Assembly: GCA_050299175.1 (NCBI GenBank) | Contig: JBNKVM010000066.1 | Span: 98,977 to 162,976, forward strand | Length of the DNA: 64,000 nucleotides | Reading direction: 5' to 3' | Source: JAPHTQ01 sp050299175 | GTDB lineage: Bacteria > Pseudomonadota > Gammaproteobacteria > Thiohalomonadales > Thiohalomonadaceae | Shown: in pieces, positions 35,999-44,133 of the stretch | Layout of the letters: each line of letters begins with the position of its first letter | Position numbering within the stretch: position 1 is the stretch's first letter | The notes under the pieces: generated by a model | What the model was told of the DNA's origin: nothing | What the model saw: the letters and a program-made list of their open reading frames with translations, nothing else | Databases searched by the model: none | Made by a program: the position numbers and the translations under genes

Positions 35999-37378
35999 TC
36001 AATTGACTGGTTGGTTATTTCGGATACTTATTCTCTTTAGATGGTAGGTGTATAGCGCGCCGGCAACAATAGCATTTATGTAGTTGCCGGTTGCATTAAA
36101 AATTATGTAGGACTCGAAAAAATTAACGATGAGCCAGTAAATTGACCATAGTCCTGCAAATAACATAATTGCATCGGGGATGATGCCAGCTTTCCATGCT
36201 TGCCATGATCTATACCAAATGTACGCAAATAGGCTGGCAAATAATGAGAAGCCAACAATGCCATACGAGACGAGTATCTCAAAGTAGCTGTTGTGTAGAT
36301 GTCTGAACGTTTTTTTGAGCCAGGATGACCAGTCGCTCTTTAGAAGCAATGCTTTTCTACTTTGTGCTCCCCATCCTGCTATAGGTCGTTCTTTAATCCA
36401 TTCTACCGCTTTTTTCCAGGAGTCTATTCGGATACCAACGCTACCTAATCTCAGGTTTTCGGTATTTCCTTCCATTAACATATGGATCTCATTATATTCC
36501 ATTTGCAAACGGTTATTGATGACTTTTGGAGTATTGTACAAGCCAAGGGTAACGAGGATTACTGCTATGGAAATTGCGAACCATATGGTTTCTTTTGCAA
36601 GTAATTTTCGTGAAGATTTCTGTTTCTTATTGTTTATGCAGTGTTTTCTGATTTCTCGGACTATATATATAGTGGCGAAAATGGCAGTGACAACAATAAG
36701 TCCAAGCCATGTGGCTCTTGCTTCGCTTGCGACTATTGCCACTATTGAAAAGGTAATGGTTGTAAATATCAGTATCTTTGCAAGCAACGTATAGTTTTTT
36801 GGTATGTATGAAAGGATTCTGTTTCTCAGACATATCAGGGATAGAAACACGAATGTACTATAGACTGCTGTGTGTTGTGCATTCTGGTAGCCGAAGTCCA
36901 TCCGTTCGTGTTTAAAAAATGCATTAATCCCATCCAACAACCCGCCATCTTGAAATGTTGCACCAAGGAGGTAGCCTGTCGCACAAAGTAGTAACATCAC
37001 TATGATGTTTTTGCTTTCACCTCCAAGCCACCAAGCAACAACCATGAACATGAATACATTGGTTATAGTGCGTGCCTCATTTATATGGTCTTCCGCAAGT
37101 TCAGGGAATCTGACGGTTGCCCACTGATACATAAATATTTGAAAGATTACCCAAGCAATGAAAATGTAGGGAATTGGTTCTTTCAGGAGAAATCGGGGTT
37201 TGTTGGTGAACAGCATCACCACAAAGAAGATAAACATCAGGCTTTCGCCAATTCTTGAAATCTCGATGTCCAAGAGCCAGAAAAAGGCATAGATGAACAG
37301 GCTGGTGATGCCTGCATTTCTCAACCAGGTTTGTTTAGCCTGTGGAAATCCTTCATCGGATTGAATCGCTGTTTCCAT
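35999..37378 (-). CDS. O-antigen ligase family membrane protein (WaaL/Wzy-like)
   Basis: 459-residue inner-membrane protein with about ten to twelve membrane segments. The large periplasmic loop holds RIDSWKKAVEWIKERPIAGWGAQ (~317-339), followed by LHNSYFEILVSYGIVGF, which is the Wzy_C-type signature containing the Arg and His important in ligases. It could ligate polysaccharide to an acceptor or polymerise repeat units. It is outside the long operon and is transcribed towards rfaH, converging with it. Confidence 0.85.
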   Translation of the reverse strand: METAIQSDEGFPQAKQTWLRNAGITSLFIYAFFWLLDIEISRIGESLMFIFFVVMLFTNKPRFLLKEPIPYIFIAWVIFQIFMYQWATVRFPELAEDHINEARTITNVFMFMVVAWWLGGESKNIIVMLLLCATGYLLGATFQDGGLLDGINAFFKHERMDFGYQNAQHTAVYSTFVFLSLICLRNRILSYIPKNYTLLAKILIFTTITFSIVAIVASEARATWLGLIVVTAIFATIYIVREIRKHCINNKKQKSSRKLLAKETIWFAISIAVILVTLGLYNTPKVINNRLQMEYNEIHMLMEGNTENLRLGSVGIRIDSWKKAVEWIKERPIAGWGAQSRKALLLKSDWSSWLKKTFRHLHNSYFEILVSYGIVGFSLFASLFAYIWYRSWQAWKAGIIPDAIMLFAGLWSIYWLIVNFFESYIIFNATGNYINAIVAGALYTYHLKRISIRNNQPVN

Positions 37379-37597
37379 TTTAGTGCTAATTCTTTGCCTT
37401 TTGTCGAATGTAACTTGAGTGGGCAGTATACCTCAGTTTACTAATGGCGACCCATCTCTCCAGCCTTAGGATGAATGCGAGCAATAGATTTTCTCCCTTT
37501 CCACCAGCCTTTGGGCCATATGTTTTCGGCATGGGCAGCCACTGCGTCCATGTAGTCGGTTCCCTATGAGAGATAGGGGCTAGTGGTGGCAATGGTG

Positions 37598-37606
37598 TGT
37601 TATGAT
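37598..37606 (+). promoter_or_regulatory. possible extended -10 promoter of galU
   Basis: TGTTATGAT gives an extended -10 (TGn plus TATGAT) about 35 bases before the galU start; no good -35 is present, as is common for extended -10 promoters. The rest of the 263-base gap upstream holds only a 36-codon minus-strand frame (37560-37450) without known relatives. Confidence 0.4.
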
Positions 37607-37641
37607 TTCTGCACTTTGAGCCGATACAGGATTTGTTGTCG

Positions 37642-38514
37642 ATGAGTCTGATCCGAAAAGCTGTTTTTCCTGTTGCTGGGCTGGGTACTCGCTTCCTGCC
37701 GGCAACCAAGGCAAATCCCAAGGAAATGCTGCCTGTAGTGGACAAGCCACTGATCCAGTATGCCGTGGAGGAGGCGGTTGAGGCAGGGATAAAAGAAATG
37801 GTTTTTGTTACAAGTAGTGCTAAAAGGGCGATTGAAGACCATTTCGACAAAAATTACGAAATGGAGAGCGAACTGGAGAAGAAGGGAAAAAAAGAGCTTT
37901 TACAGATTCTCCGCGATGTAGTCCCCAATGACGTTTCCTGCCTCTATATCCGTCAGCCAGAGGCTCTTGGGCTGGGCCATGCTGTGCTTTGTGCCAAGCC
38001 TGCGGTGGGGAATGAGCCCTTTGCTGTATTGTTGGCGGATGATCTGATCGATGGCCGAGGCACTGGGGTTGTGAAACAAATGGTTGAGCAATATGCTCAA
38101 CATCGCTGCAGCATTCTTGGCGTACAGGAGGTGCCGAAGGCGGATACTGACAAGTACGGGATTGTGAGTGTCGGTGAGGATGACGGCGAGGTTGCGAGTA
38201 TTACCAATATCATTGAGAAGCCAAAACCAGTACAAGCACCTTCGAACTTGGCAGTGGTAGGTCGCTATTTGTTGACGCCGGCAATTTTTGGTCACCTGGA
38301 GAAAACTGGGCGAGGTTCTGGTGGTGAGATTCAGTTGACTGACGCCATTGCTAATCTGTTGCAGGAAGACAAGGTATTGGCATATCGGTTTAATGGTGTT
38401 CGCTATGATTGTGGTAGCAAGCTAGGTTATCTCAAGGCTACGGTACAATTTGCTTTGAAGCACCCGGAACTGAGCGAGGAATTTAGGGGATATTTGAAAG
38501 AAATTGATGGTTAG
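37642..38514 (+). CDS. galU: UTP-glucose-1-phosphate uridylyltransferase
   Basis: Makes UDP-glucose for polysaccharide synthesis. The 290-residue protein has the GalU signature FPVAGLGTRFLPATKANPKEM near the N terminus, KPLIQYAVEEA, LADDLIDG and the C-terminal YDCGSKLGYLKA. I start at ATG (MSLIRK); two TTG codons just upstream are closer to the AGG and cannot be excluded. Followed by a strong terminator. Confidence 0.96.
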   Translation: MSLIRKAVFPVAGLGTRFLPATKANPKEMLPVVDKPLIQYAVEEAVEAGIKEMVFVTSSAKRAIEDHFDKNYEMESELEKKGKKELLQILRDVVPNDVSCLYIRQPEALGLGHAVLCAKPAVGNEPFAVLLADDLIDGRGTGVVKQMVEQYAQHRCSILGVQEVPKADTDKYGIVSVGEDDGEVASITNIIEKPKPVQAPSNLAVVGRYLLTPAIFGHLEKTGRGSGGEIQLTDAIANLLQEDKVLAYRFNGVRYDCGSKLGYLKATVQFALKHPELSEEFRGYLKEIDG

Positions 38515-38536
38515 GGGTTATGTATTTGCGAATAAG

Positions 38537-38560
38537 AAACCGGCCATAGGCCGGTTTTTT
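38537..38560 (+). terminator. rho-independent terminator after galU
   Basis: Perfect nine-base-pair stem AAACCGGCC/GGCCGGTTT with a three-base loop, followed directly by further T residues, 22 bases after the galU stop. Confidence 0.92.
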
Positions 38561-38677
38561 GTGCACGCATCAATAGCGATGGGCTATCTGGCCTGAATTT
38601 AATACGTGTGGAATCTACGTTCCCATGGATGGGACAGCGCCACCAGCGTCGCTGGTGAGAGCCTGCAGCACAGACGT

Positions 38678-38710
38678 AAAAAAACCGATCACGTTACGTT
38701 GGATCGGTTT
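38678..38710 (-). terminator. terminator of tRNA-Asn
   Basis: On the minus strand AAACCGATC and GATCGGTTT form a nine-base-pair stem followed by a run of seven T, starting about 10 bases downstream of the tRNA-Asn 3' end. Confidence 0.88.
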
Positions 38711-38720
38711 CGATAATGTT

Positions 38721-38796
38721 TGGCTCCCCCGGCTGGACTCGAACCAGCGACATACGGATTAACAGTCCGGTGTTCTACCAACTGAACTACGGGGGA
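38721..38796 (-). tRNA. tRNA-Asn (anticodon GTT)
   Basis: The reverse strand folds as a complete cloverleaf: seven-base acceptor stem TCCCCCG/CGGGGGA, D arm GTTC...GAAC, anticodon loop CTGTTAA with GTT, T arm with TTCGAGT, and an encoded CCA at 38723-38721. Strong promoter and terminator flank it. No integrase or att-like repeat is visible, so it is not occupied by an island in this window. Confidence 0.97.
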
Positions 38797-38809
38797 AGAA
38801 CAGCGGCGT

Positions 38810-38838
38810 ATACTACAAGTGGTGCCCGGATCGGTCAA
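38810..38838 (-). promoter_or_regulatory. sigma-70 promoter of tRNA-Asn
   Basis: On the minus strand TTGACC, a 17-base spacer and TAGTAT, ending 13 bases before the tRNA gene. Confidence 0.8.
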
Positions 38839-38859
38839 GGCCCATAAGGGCAAAAATGG

Positions 38860-39420
38860 CTATTCCGGGCAGTTTATCGGCGATCCGTCTGCCTGGACTC
38901 TGGATATCCTGGCGCGCCCCCTTTTGATGATGATTGCACGTGGTGAAATATCGTCGTTCCCAGAGCAAAAAGTAAAGGTTCCATTGAATGATGTGATACC
39001 TGTGGGTTTGAACACCACATAATTGTCGATGCCTAAACCACCGTTGTAATCGATGGTCAGCATACCATTTAGGCCTTTCTGCGCTAGCAGCAGGGGTTCG
39101 CCTGGGTCGCGGACATGATTCGATGAGGTATCCTCATAAACGATCCAGCCTTCTTCCCATTCCACCTCATTATCGCAGTCCATACCATCCTGACTTTTGC
39201 AGATGTTGATTTCTCTAGCCTTGGTAATAGCAGTCGATCTGGCGTAGTTAAGATGCCTGACTAATTGGTAGACGCTGGATATCAGTCGATTTCCATCGAT
39301 CATGGTGTTGAAAGCCGGAACAGCCATGCTGGTCAGAATAGTACCTAAGGCGAGCGCCATCATTAGCTCAGAGACGGTGAACCCGGATTGAGAGGGAAAT
39401 CGTTTGCAGTGTGTAACCAT
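38860..39420 (-). CDS. GspH/FimT-family minor pseudopilin
   Basis: 186-residue prepilin-like protein: a short basic leader ending in Gly, cleaved before GFTVSELMMALALGTILTSMAVPAF (prepilin peptidase site G/F with E at +5), then a hydrophobic helix and a soluble GspH-like domain with three to four cysteines. It would be a minor pilin that helps start type IV pilus or type II secretion pseudopilus assembly. It is alone: no pil or gsp genes are adjacent. Its ribosome-binding site lies in the loop of a hairpin (next entry). Confidence 0.88.
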   Translation of the reverse strand: MVTHCKRFPSQSGFTVSELMMALALGTILTSMAVPAFNTMIDGNRLISSVYQLVRHLNYARSTAITKAREINICKSQDGMDCDNEVEWEEGWIVYEDTSSNHVRDPGEPLLLAQKGLNGMLTIDYNGGLGIDNYVVFKPTGITSFNGTFTFCSGNDDISPRAIIIKRGRARISRVQADGSPINCPE

Positions 39421-39423
39421 TTT

Positions 39424-39445
39424 CGTAACACCTCCATGTGTTACG
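39424..39445 (-). promoter_or_regulatory. hairpin enclosing the gspH-like ribosome-binding site
   Basis: On the minus strand CGTAACAC and GTGTTACG form a perfect eight-base-pair stem around the loop ATGGAG; GGAGGT, the only Shine-Dalgarno sequence of the pseudopilin gene, spans the loop and the start of the 3' arm, and the ATG follows three to four bases after the stem. This could mask or present the ribosome site; no T-run follows, so it is not a terminator. Confidence 0.55.
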
Positions 39446-39523
39446 CATCAGGTTACCTAAGAGATTTTGCGGGATGAACCCTTTATCTGTAAGGGTATTT
39501 TGCTGGGTAGAGTAGGAATATTT

Positions 39524-40714
39524 CTACTTGTAACCAAGGATATTTCCGAGGCGCTGTAGGGCATTTTCCAGGTTACCCATACTGGTGGCAAAGGAGAGGC
39601 GCATGTAGCCTGGCTGGCCGAAAGCTGAGCCGGGCACCAGCGCGACACCAGCCTCATTAAGCAGGTATTCAGCCAGTTCCAGATCGTCATTGATGCCGTC
39701 CAGCGTTTCAATGGCGCCATGCATGTCCGGGAAGGAGTAAAAGGCACCTTGTGAAGGCAGGCACTCGACCCCTTTGATTTTGTTCAGCTCCACTACGACG
39801 AAGTCATGGCGTTGTTTGAACGCTTCCAGCATACCCTTAATGCAATTCTGATCGCCGTTGAGGGCGGCCTCAGCAGCCACCTGGGAGATGGATGTGGGGT
39901 TGGAAGTACTTTGTGACTGTACCTTTTTCATCGCCTTGATCAGCCATGTGGGGCCGCCACAGTAGCCGATACGCCAGCCAGTCATGGAGTAGGCTTTGGA
40001 TACGCCATTCATGACCACGGTGCGATCGAACAGTGCCGGGCAGGCGTTGACGATATTGACGAAAGGCTCATCCGACCAGAGGATGTGCTCGTACATGTCG
40101 TCGCTGGCGATGAGAATGTCCGGATACTCCAGCAGTACCTCACCCAACGCCGCCAGTTCTGCCCTGGTGTAGGCCACTCCAGTAGGATTGGAGGGGCTGT
40201 TGAAGACCACCATGCGGGTCTTCGATGTAATTGCGGCACGCAGTTGTTCCGGGGTGATCTTGAAACCTGCTTCCAGGCCTGCCTGAATAATCACCGGCTT
40301 GCCTTCGGCCAGCAGTACCATGTCTGGATAGGAAACCCAGTAGGGGGCGGGGATGATCACTTCGTCATCCGGGTTGAGGTAAGCCTGTGCCAGATTGAAG
40401 AAGCTCTGCTTGCCGCCGCAGGAGACCAGGATCTGCTCGGGAGTATAGGTCAGGCCGTTGTCGCGCTCGAATTTGGCGATGATGGCCTGTTTCAGTCCCG
40501 GAGTACCGTCTACCGCGGTATACTTGGTGAAGCCCGCCTGGATCGCTTCGATGGCAGCCTGTTTGATGTGAGACGGGGTATCGAAATCCGGTTCGCCAGC
40601 CCCCAGACCGATAATATCTTTCCCCTGGGATTTGAGTTCCTTGGCGCGGGCGGTGATGGCCAGGGTGGCGGAAGGTTTGACACTTTGTACGCGATGGGAA
40701 AGATGCGTGTCCAA
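39524..40714 (-). CDS. aspartate aminotransferase-type class I aminotransferase
   Basis: PLP-dependent transaminase, probably aspartate:2-oxoglutarate, linking oxaloacetate to aspartate. Residues follow the bacterial type I-beta enzymes: GAGEPDFDTP near 41, SNPTG (~174-178), SDDMYE, and the PLP lysine K240 in GVSKAYSMTGWRIGY, with an RLSFA substrate-binding Arg near the end. The start is TTG with AAGGAGC seven bases upstream, giving 396 residues; the frame stays open 430 bases further, overlapping uvrB on the other strand, but that part has no conserved sequence. Confidence 0.92.
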   Translation of the reverse strand: MDTHLSHRVQSVKPSATLAITARAKELKSQGKDIIGLGAGEPDFDTPSHIKQAAIEAIQAGFTKYTAVDGTPGLKQAIIAKFERDNGLTYTPEQILVSCGGKQSFFNLAQAYLNPDDEVIIPAPYWVSYPDMVLLAEGKPVIIQAGLEAGFKITPEQLRAAITSKTRMVVFNSPSNPTGVAYTRAELAALGEVLLEYPDILIASDDMYEHILWSDEPFVNIVNACPALFDRTVVMNGVSKAYSMTGWRIGYCGGPTWLIKAMKKVQSQSTSNPTSISQVAAEAALNGDQNCIKGMLEAFKQRHDFVVVELNKIKGVECLPSQGAFYSFPDMHGAIETLDGINDDLELAEYLLNEAGVALVPGSAFGQPGYMRLSFATSMGNLENALQRLGNILGYK

Positions 40715-40768
40715 GCAAGAGCTCCTTAGGGCGACCGGGTTACAAAACTGGGTAATGTTACTGTAAGA

Positions 40769-42808
40769 ATGAGTGAATCTAAATCCCCAATGAGCAAGAG
40801 TTTTCATCTGGAGTCGAAATTTTCCCCTGCGGGCGACCAGCCGGAGGCGATATCGGCCCTGATCGAGGGGCTTGAGGCTGGCGAAGCAGGGATGACCCTG
40901 CTGGGCGTAACCGGCTCGGGCAAGACCTACACCATCGCCAATGTGATTCAGCAACTGCAGCGGCCGACCCTGATCATGGCCCACAACAAGACCCTTGCGG
41001 CTCAGCTCTATGGTGAGATGAAGGCCTTCTTCCCCAACAATGCGGTGGAGTACTTCGTCTCCTACTACGATTACTACCAGCCTGAGGCTTATGTTCCTGC
41101 ATCGGATACCTTCATCGAGAAGGATGCCTCGATCAACGAGCACATCGAGCAGATGCGCCTCTCCGCCACCAAGGCGATCCTGGAGCGACCCGATACCATC
41201 ATCATCGCCACCGTCTCAGCCATCTACGGCCTGGGTGACCCAGATTCCTACCTGAGCATGATGCTGCACTTGGTACGCGGCGACATCATCGATCAGCGCG
41301 CCATTCTGCGGCGTCTGGCGGAGCTGCAGTACACCCGTAATGACGTGGAGCTACACCGCGGTACCTACCGGGTGCGTGGCGAGGTTATCGATGTCTTCCC
41401 GGCGGAATCGGACGCCGAGGCCGTGCGTATCGAGTTGTTTGATGAGGAGATAGAGTCGTTGGCCTATTTCGACCCGCTTACCGGCGAAGTGCTGCGTCGG
41501 GTGCCGCGCCTGACCATCTATCCCAAGACCCACTACGTGACTCCGCGTGACACGCTGCTGGAGGCGGTGGAGAAGATCAAAGTGGAGCTGAAGGAGCGGC
41601 TGGAGGAGCTACGTGCCCAGGACAAGCTGGTGGAGGTGCAGCGGCTGGAGCAGCGCACCCGCTTCGATATCGAGATGATCCTGGAGTTGGGTTACTGCTC
41701 GGGTATCGAGAACTATTCCCGGTACCTCTCCGGGCGCGAGGCGGGGCAGCCCCCGCCGACCTTGTTCGAATATCTGCCGGACAATGCCCTGCTGGTGATC
41801 GATGAGAGCCACGTCACCGTGCCGCAGATCGGTGCTATGTACAAAGGGGACCGCTCGCGTAAGGAGAATCTGGTCAACTACGGTTTCCGCCTGCCTTCGG
41901 CACTGGACAACCGTCCACTGCGTTTCGATGAGTTTGAGCACATCTCACCCCAGACCATCTACGTCTCCGCCACACCGGCGAAGTACGAACTAGAGCGCTC
42001 CGGTGCGGTGGTGGAGCAGGTGGTGCGCCCCACCGGCCTGATCGACCCTGAAGTGGAAATCCGCCCCGCGACCACTCAGGTGGACGACCTGCTCTCCGAG
42101 ATCAAGCGGCGGGCGGAGGAGGGAGAGCGGGTGCTGGTGACCACCCTGACCAAGCGCATGGCCGAGGACCTGACCGAATACCTGACCGAGAATGGTGCCC
42201 GGGTGCGCTATATGCATTCGGATATCGACACCGTGGAGCGGATGGAGATCATCCGCGACCTGCGCCTCGGCGAGTTCGACGTGCTGGTGGGGATCAACCT
42301 GTTGCGTGAGGGGCTGGATATGCCCGAGGTCTCCTTGGTGGCGATTCTTGATGCTGACAAGGAAGGTTTCCTGCGTAGCGAGACCTCCCTTATCCAAACT
42401 ATTGGCCGCGCTGCACGTAATCTTCACGGCAAGGCAATCCTTTATGCCGACCGAGTCACCGGATCGATGCAGAGGGCCATCGACGAAACCGAACGGCGGC
42501 GCCACAAGCAGATCGAGTTCAATGAGGCTCACGGTATCACGCCAAAAGGGGTGAAGAAGGCGGTGCAGGATATCCTGGAGACTGGTTATGGGCGAGGCCC
42601 TCGCGGCGTACGGCAATACGCCAATGTGGCCGAGGAGGGCATGGAATATGCCGCGATGTCGGGTAAGGAGCTACAGAAGCGGCTCAAAGAGTTGGAAGAG
42701 CAGATGTTCCGCCACGCCCGGGATCTGGAGTTCGAAGAGGCGGCCCGTGTTCGTGACGAGATGAAAAGGATTCAGGAGCAAAATATGGGATTAGTTGAAA
42801 CTCTTTAG
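40769..42808 (+). CDS. uvrB: excinuclease ABC subunit B
   Basis: DNA damage recognition protein of nucleotide excision repair. The 679-residue protein has Walker A GVTGSGKT (~46-53), the beta-hairpin YYDYYQPEAYVP (~100-111), DESH, helicase motif VI QTIGRAARN and a C-terminal UVR domain (~639-674) for UvrC binding. Full length. A downstream ATG (eight codons in) is an alternative start. Confidence 0.98.
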   Translation: MSESKSPMSKSFHLESKFSPAGDQPEAISALIEGLEAGEAGMTLLGVTGSGKTYTIANVIQQLQRPTLIMAHNKTLAAQLYGEMKAFFPNNAVEYFVSYYDYYQPEAYVPASDTFIEKDASINEHIEQMRLSATKAILERPDTIIIATVSAIYGLGDPDSYLSMMLHLVRGDIIDQRAILRRLAELQYTRNDVELHRGTYRVRGEVIDVFPAESDAEAVRIELFDEEIESLAYFDPLTGEVLRRVPRLTIYPKTHYVTPRDTLLEAVEKIKVELKERLEELRAQDKLVEVQRLEQRTRFDIEMILELGYCSGIENYSRYLSGREAGQPPPTLFEYLPDNALLVIDESHVTVPQIGAMYKGDRSRKENLVNYGFRLPSALDNRPLRFDEFEHISPQTIYVSATPAKYELERSGAVVEQVVRPTGLIDPEVEIRPATTQVDDLLSEIKRRAEEGERVLVTTLTKRMAEDLTEYLTENGARVRYMHSDIDTVERMEIIRDLRLGEFDVLVGINLLREGLDMPEVSLVAILDADKEGFLRSETSLIQTIGRAARNLHGKAILYADRVTGSMQRAIDETERRRHKQIEFNEAHGITPKGVKKAVQDILETGYGRGPRGVRQYANVAEEGMEYAAMSGKELQKRLKELEEQMFRHARDLEFEEAARVRDEMKRIQEQNMGLVETL

Positions 42809-42831
42809 TCCCGACTAACGTTCTGTTAACG

Positions 42832-42860
42832 TTGCACCGCTAGGATGTGGCGGCTATACC
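42832..42860 (+). promoter_or_regulatory. possible promoter of the Wzz-like gene
   Basis: TTGCAC, 17 bases and TATACC in the 124-base gap after uvrB, with two direct copies of TAACGTT just upstream (42816-42822 and 42827-42833). The match to sigma-70 consensus is partial. Confidence 0.3.
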
Positions 42861-42932
42861 ATGCAAGTTGGAGTAAGGGAGTCCACGGGATGTGGGCAAA
42901 AATAATCAAACAAATAAAAGTAGTATCACCAT

Positions 42933-43967
42933 ATGTCTATAGAAGCACAAGCGAACCAGTTTGTTGTTGAAGATGAAATCAGCCTGATCGATCTGGTGCG
43001 AATTTTATTGCGTCGAAAGGTGTTGCTGATGGGGACCTTCGTATCGGGAACAATCTTAGCTATTGGCGCGGCTATGTTGTATGAACAACAATTTCTTTAC
43101 TCAGCTTCTATTGAGGTTGGTAGTGTTTCCGATATGCAGGGTGACACTTCACAGGTTGAATCTACCAATGCAGTACTCAGCAAGCTGCAGGAGAGTATCA
43201 TTCCTGCAGTCTTAGCGGATTTTACCAATAGTACTGGTGGTAGTAAGGTACCTTCAATTAATGCACATTCTCCACGAAACAGTGAACTATTAGTAATTGA
43301 AGGAAAGGGCCGTCGCTCGCAAGCTGAGGCTATCGTTGAGCTCGAAAATACCATTCTTGCGCGCTTGAAGGAGCAGCAGGCTTCCTTATATGAACTGGAA
43401 AAGATGGATATTGTGAATGCCCTGGTGGACAAAGATGCTCAGTTACGGGAGGAGAAGGCTCTACAAAATTCACTTGAGGCAGCTTTGGTGCGCACCGAGA
43501 AACTTTATCAGCTACGATTAAATCAGCTGAAAGAAAATGAATCCAACATTAATCGTTTGATCACCACGCGCAGTAAACTTGGTAAAGGTGATAATGCTGT
43601 GTTAGCGCAGTTGCTTGTCGATGCTGAGCTTGAGAAAGCACAACGCATGCGGCTTGAACTGGAACAGACGGTGAATCTCGATCTTCCTGCTGCGCGGGAT
43701 GACTTGCAACGACAGATAGAAATATCTGTCCGAAAACAGGCCGGTTTAGAGGCCGATATTGTGAAGACCAAACTGTTGTTGGAGAATGTAAAAGAAACGC
43801 GCTTCGTCAACGAGCCGGGTGCTAACCCTGTGCCAACAGGAGTGAGTAAGAAAGCGATTATTGCTGTGGGGGGGCTTTTGAGCGCAATGCTGGCGATTCT
43901 GGCGGTGTTTCTGGCCGAGTTTATCGTCCGCATCCGTCAGGAATTGGCTGAAAAAAGCGCCGGTTGA
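42933..43967 (+). CDS. Wzz-like polysaccharide chain-length determinant
   Basis: 344-residue inner-membrane protein of the polysaccharide co-polymerase type: first membrane helix at ~30-50, a long periplasmic coiled-coil region (~130-290), a Pro-containing segment (NPVPTGVSKK) and a second membrane helix at ~308-331. No cytoplasmic tyrosine kinase domain. It probably sets the length of the polymer made by the large cluster, although it is 8 kb away and on the other strand. Confidence 0.82.
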   Translation: MSIEAQANQFVVEDEISLIDLVRILLRRKVLLMGTFVSGTILAIGAAMLYEQQFLYSASIEVGSVSDMQGDTSQVESTNAVLSKLQESIIPAVLADFTNSTGGSKVPSINAHSPRNSELLVIEGKGRRSQAEAIVELENTILARLKEQQASLYELEKMDIVNALVDKDAQLREEKALQNSLEAALVRTEKLYQLRLNQLKENESNINRLITTRSKLGKGDNAVLAQLLVDAELEKAQRMRLELEQTVNLDLPAARDDLQRQIEISVRKQAGLEADIVKTKLLLENVKETRFVNEPGANPVPTGVSKKAIIAVGGLLSAMLAILAVFLAEFIVRIRQELAEKSAG

Positions 43968-43991
43968 CAAAGACCCCCGAATCCGTAGAAT
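43964..43991 (+). promoter_or_regulatory. sigma-70 promoter of tRNA-Val
   Basis: Perfect TTGACA, 16-base spacer, TAGAAT, ending 15 bases before the tRNA. The -35 box overlaps the stop codon of the Wzz-like gene. Confidence 0.78.
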
Positions 43992-44006
43992 TCACCGCTC
44001 GACCGA

Positions 44007-44083
44007 ACTCGCGTAGCTCAGTTGGTTAGAGCACCACCTTGACATGGTGGGGGTCGGTGGTTCGAGTCCACTCGCGAGTACCA
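44007..44083 (+). tRNA. tRNA-Val (anticodon GAC)
   Basis: Cloverleaf with acceptor stem ACTCGCG/CGCGAGT, D arm GCTC...GAGC, anticodon stem CCACC/GGTGG with loop TTGACAT, T loop TTCGAGT and encoded CCA at 44081-44083. Confidence 0.97.
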
Positions 44084-44093
44084 GAATACAGAA

Positions 44094-44125
44094 AAGCCGC
44101 TATCCGTAAGGAAAGCGGCTTTTTT
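44094..44125 (+). terminator. bidirectional terminator between tRNA-Val and fumarase
   Basis: AAGCCGCT (44094-44101) pairs with AGCGGCTT (44114-44121) around a 12-base loop, with T-rich sequence at the 3' end on the plus strand and, read in reverse, AGCGGCTTTTC. It can end the tRNA-Val transcript and, from the other side, the transcript of the fumarase gene, whose stop lies nine bases away. Confidence 0.85.
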
Positions 44126-44133
44126 CATGCCTT

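Noticed and set aside
37386..37850. 154-codon minus-strand frame before and across the galU start
   Set aside because: Its first half is antisense to galU; the rest has no relatives I recognise. A shorter 36-codon frame here is equally unsupported.
38622..38657. Small palindromes CCCATGGATGGG and CACCAGCGTCGCTGGTG after galU
   Set aside because: Very short loops, no T-run and no second copy in the window; possible but unsupported as regulatory or repeat elements.
40715..41143. Longer N terminus for the aminotransferase
   Set aside because: The extension overlaps uvrB in antisense and has no conserved sequence; the TTG start has a good ribosome-binding site and fits the family length.
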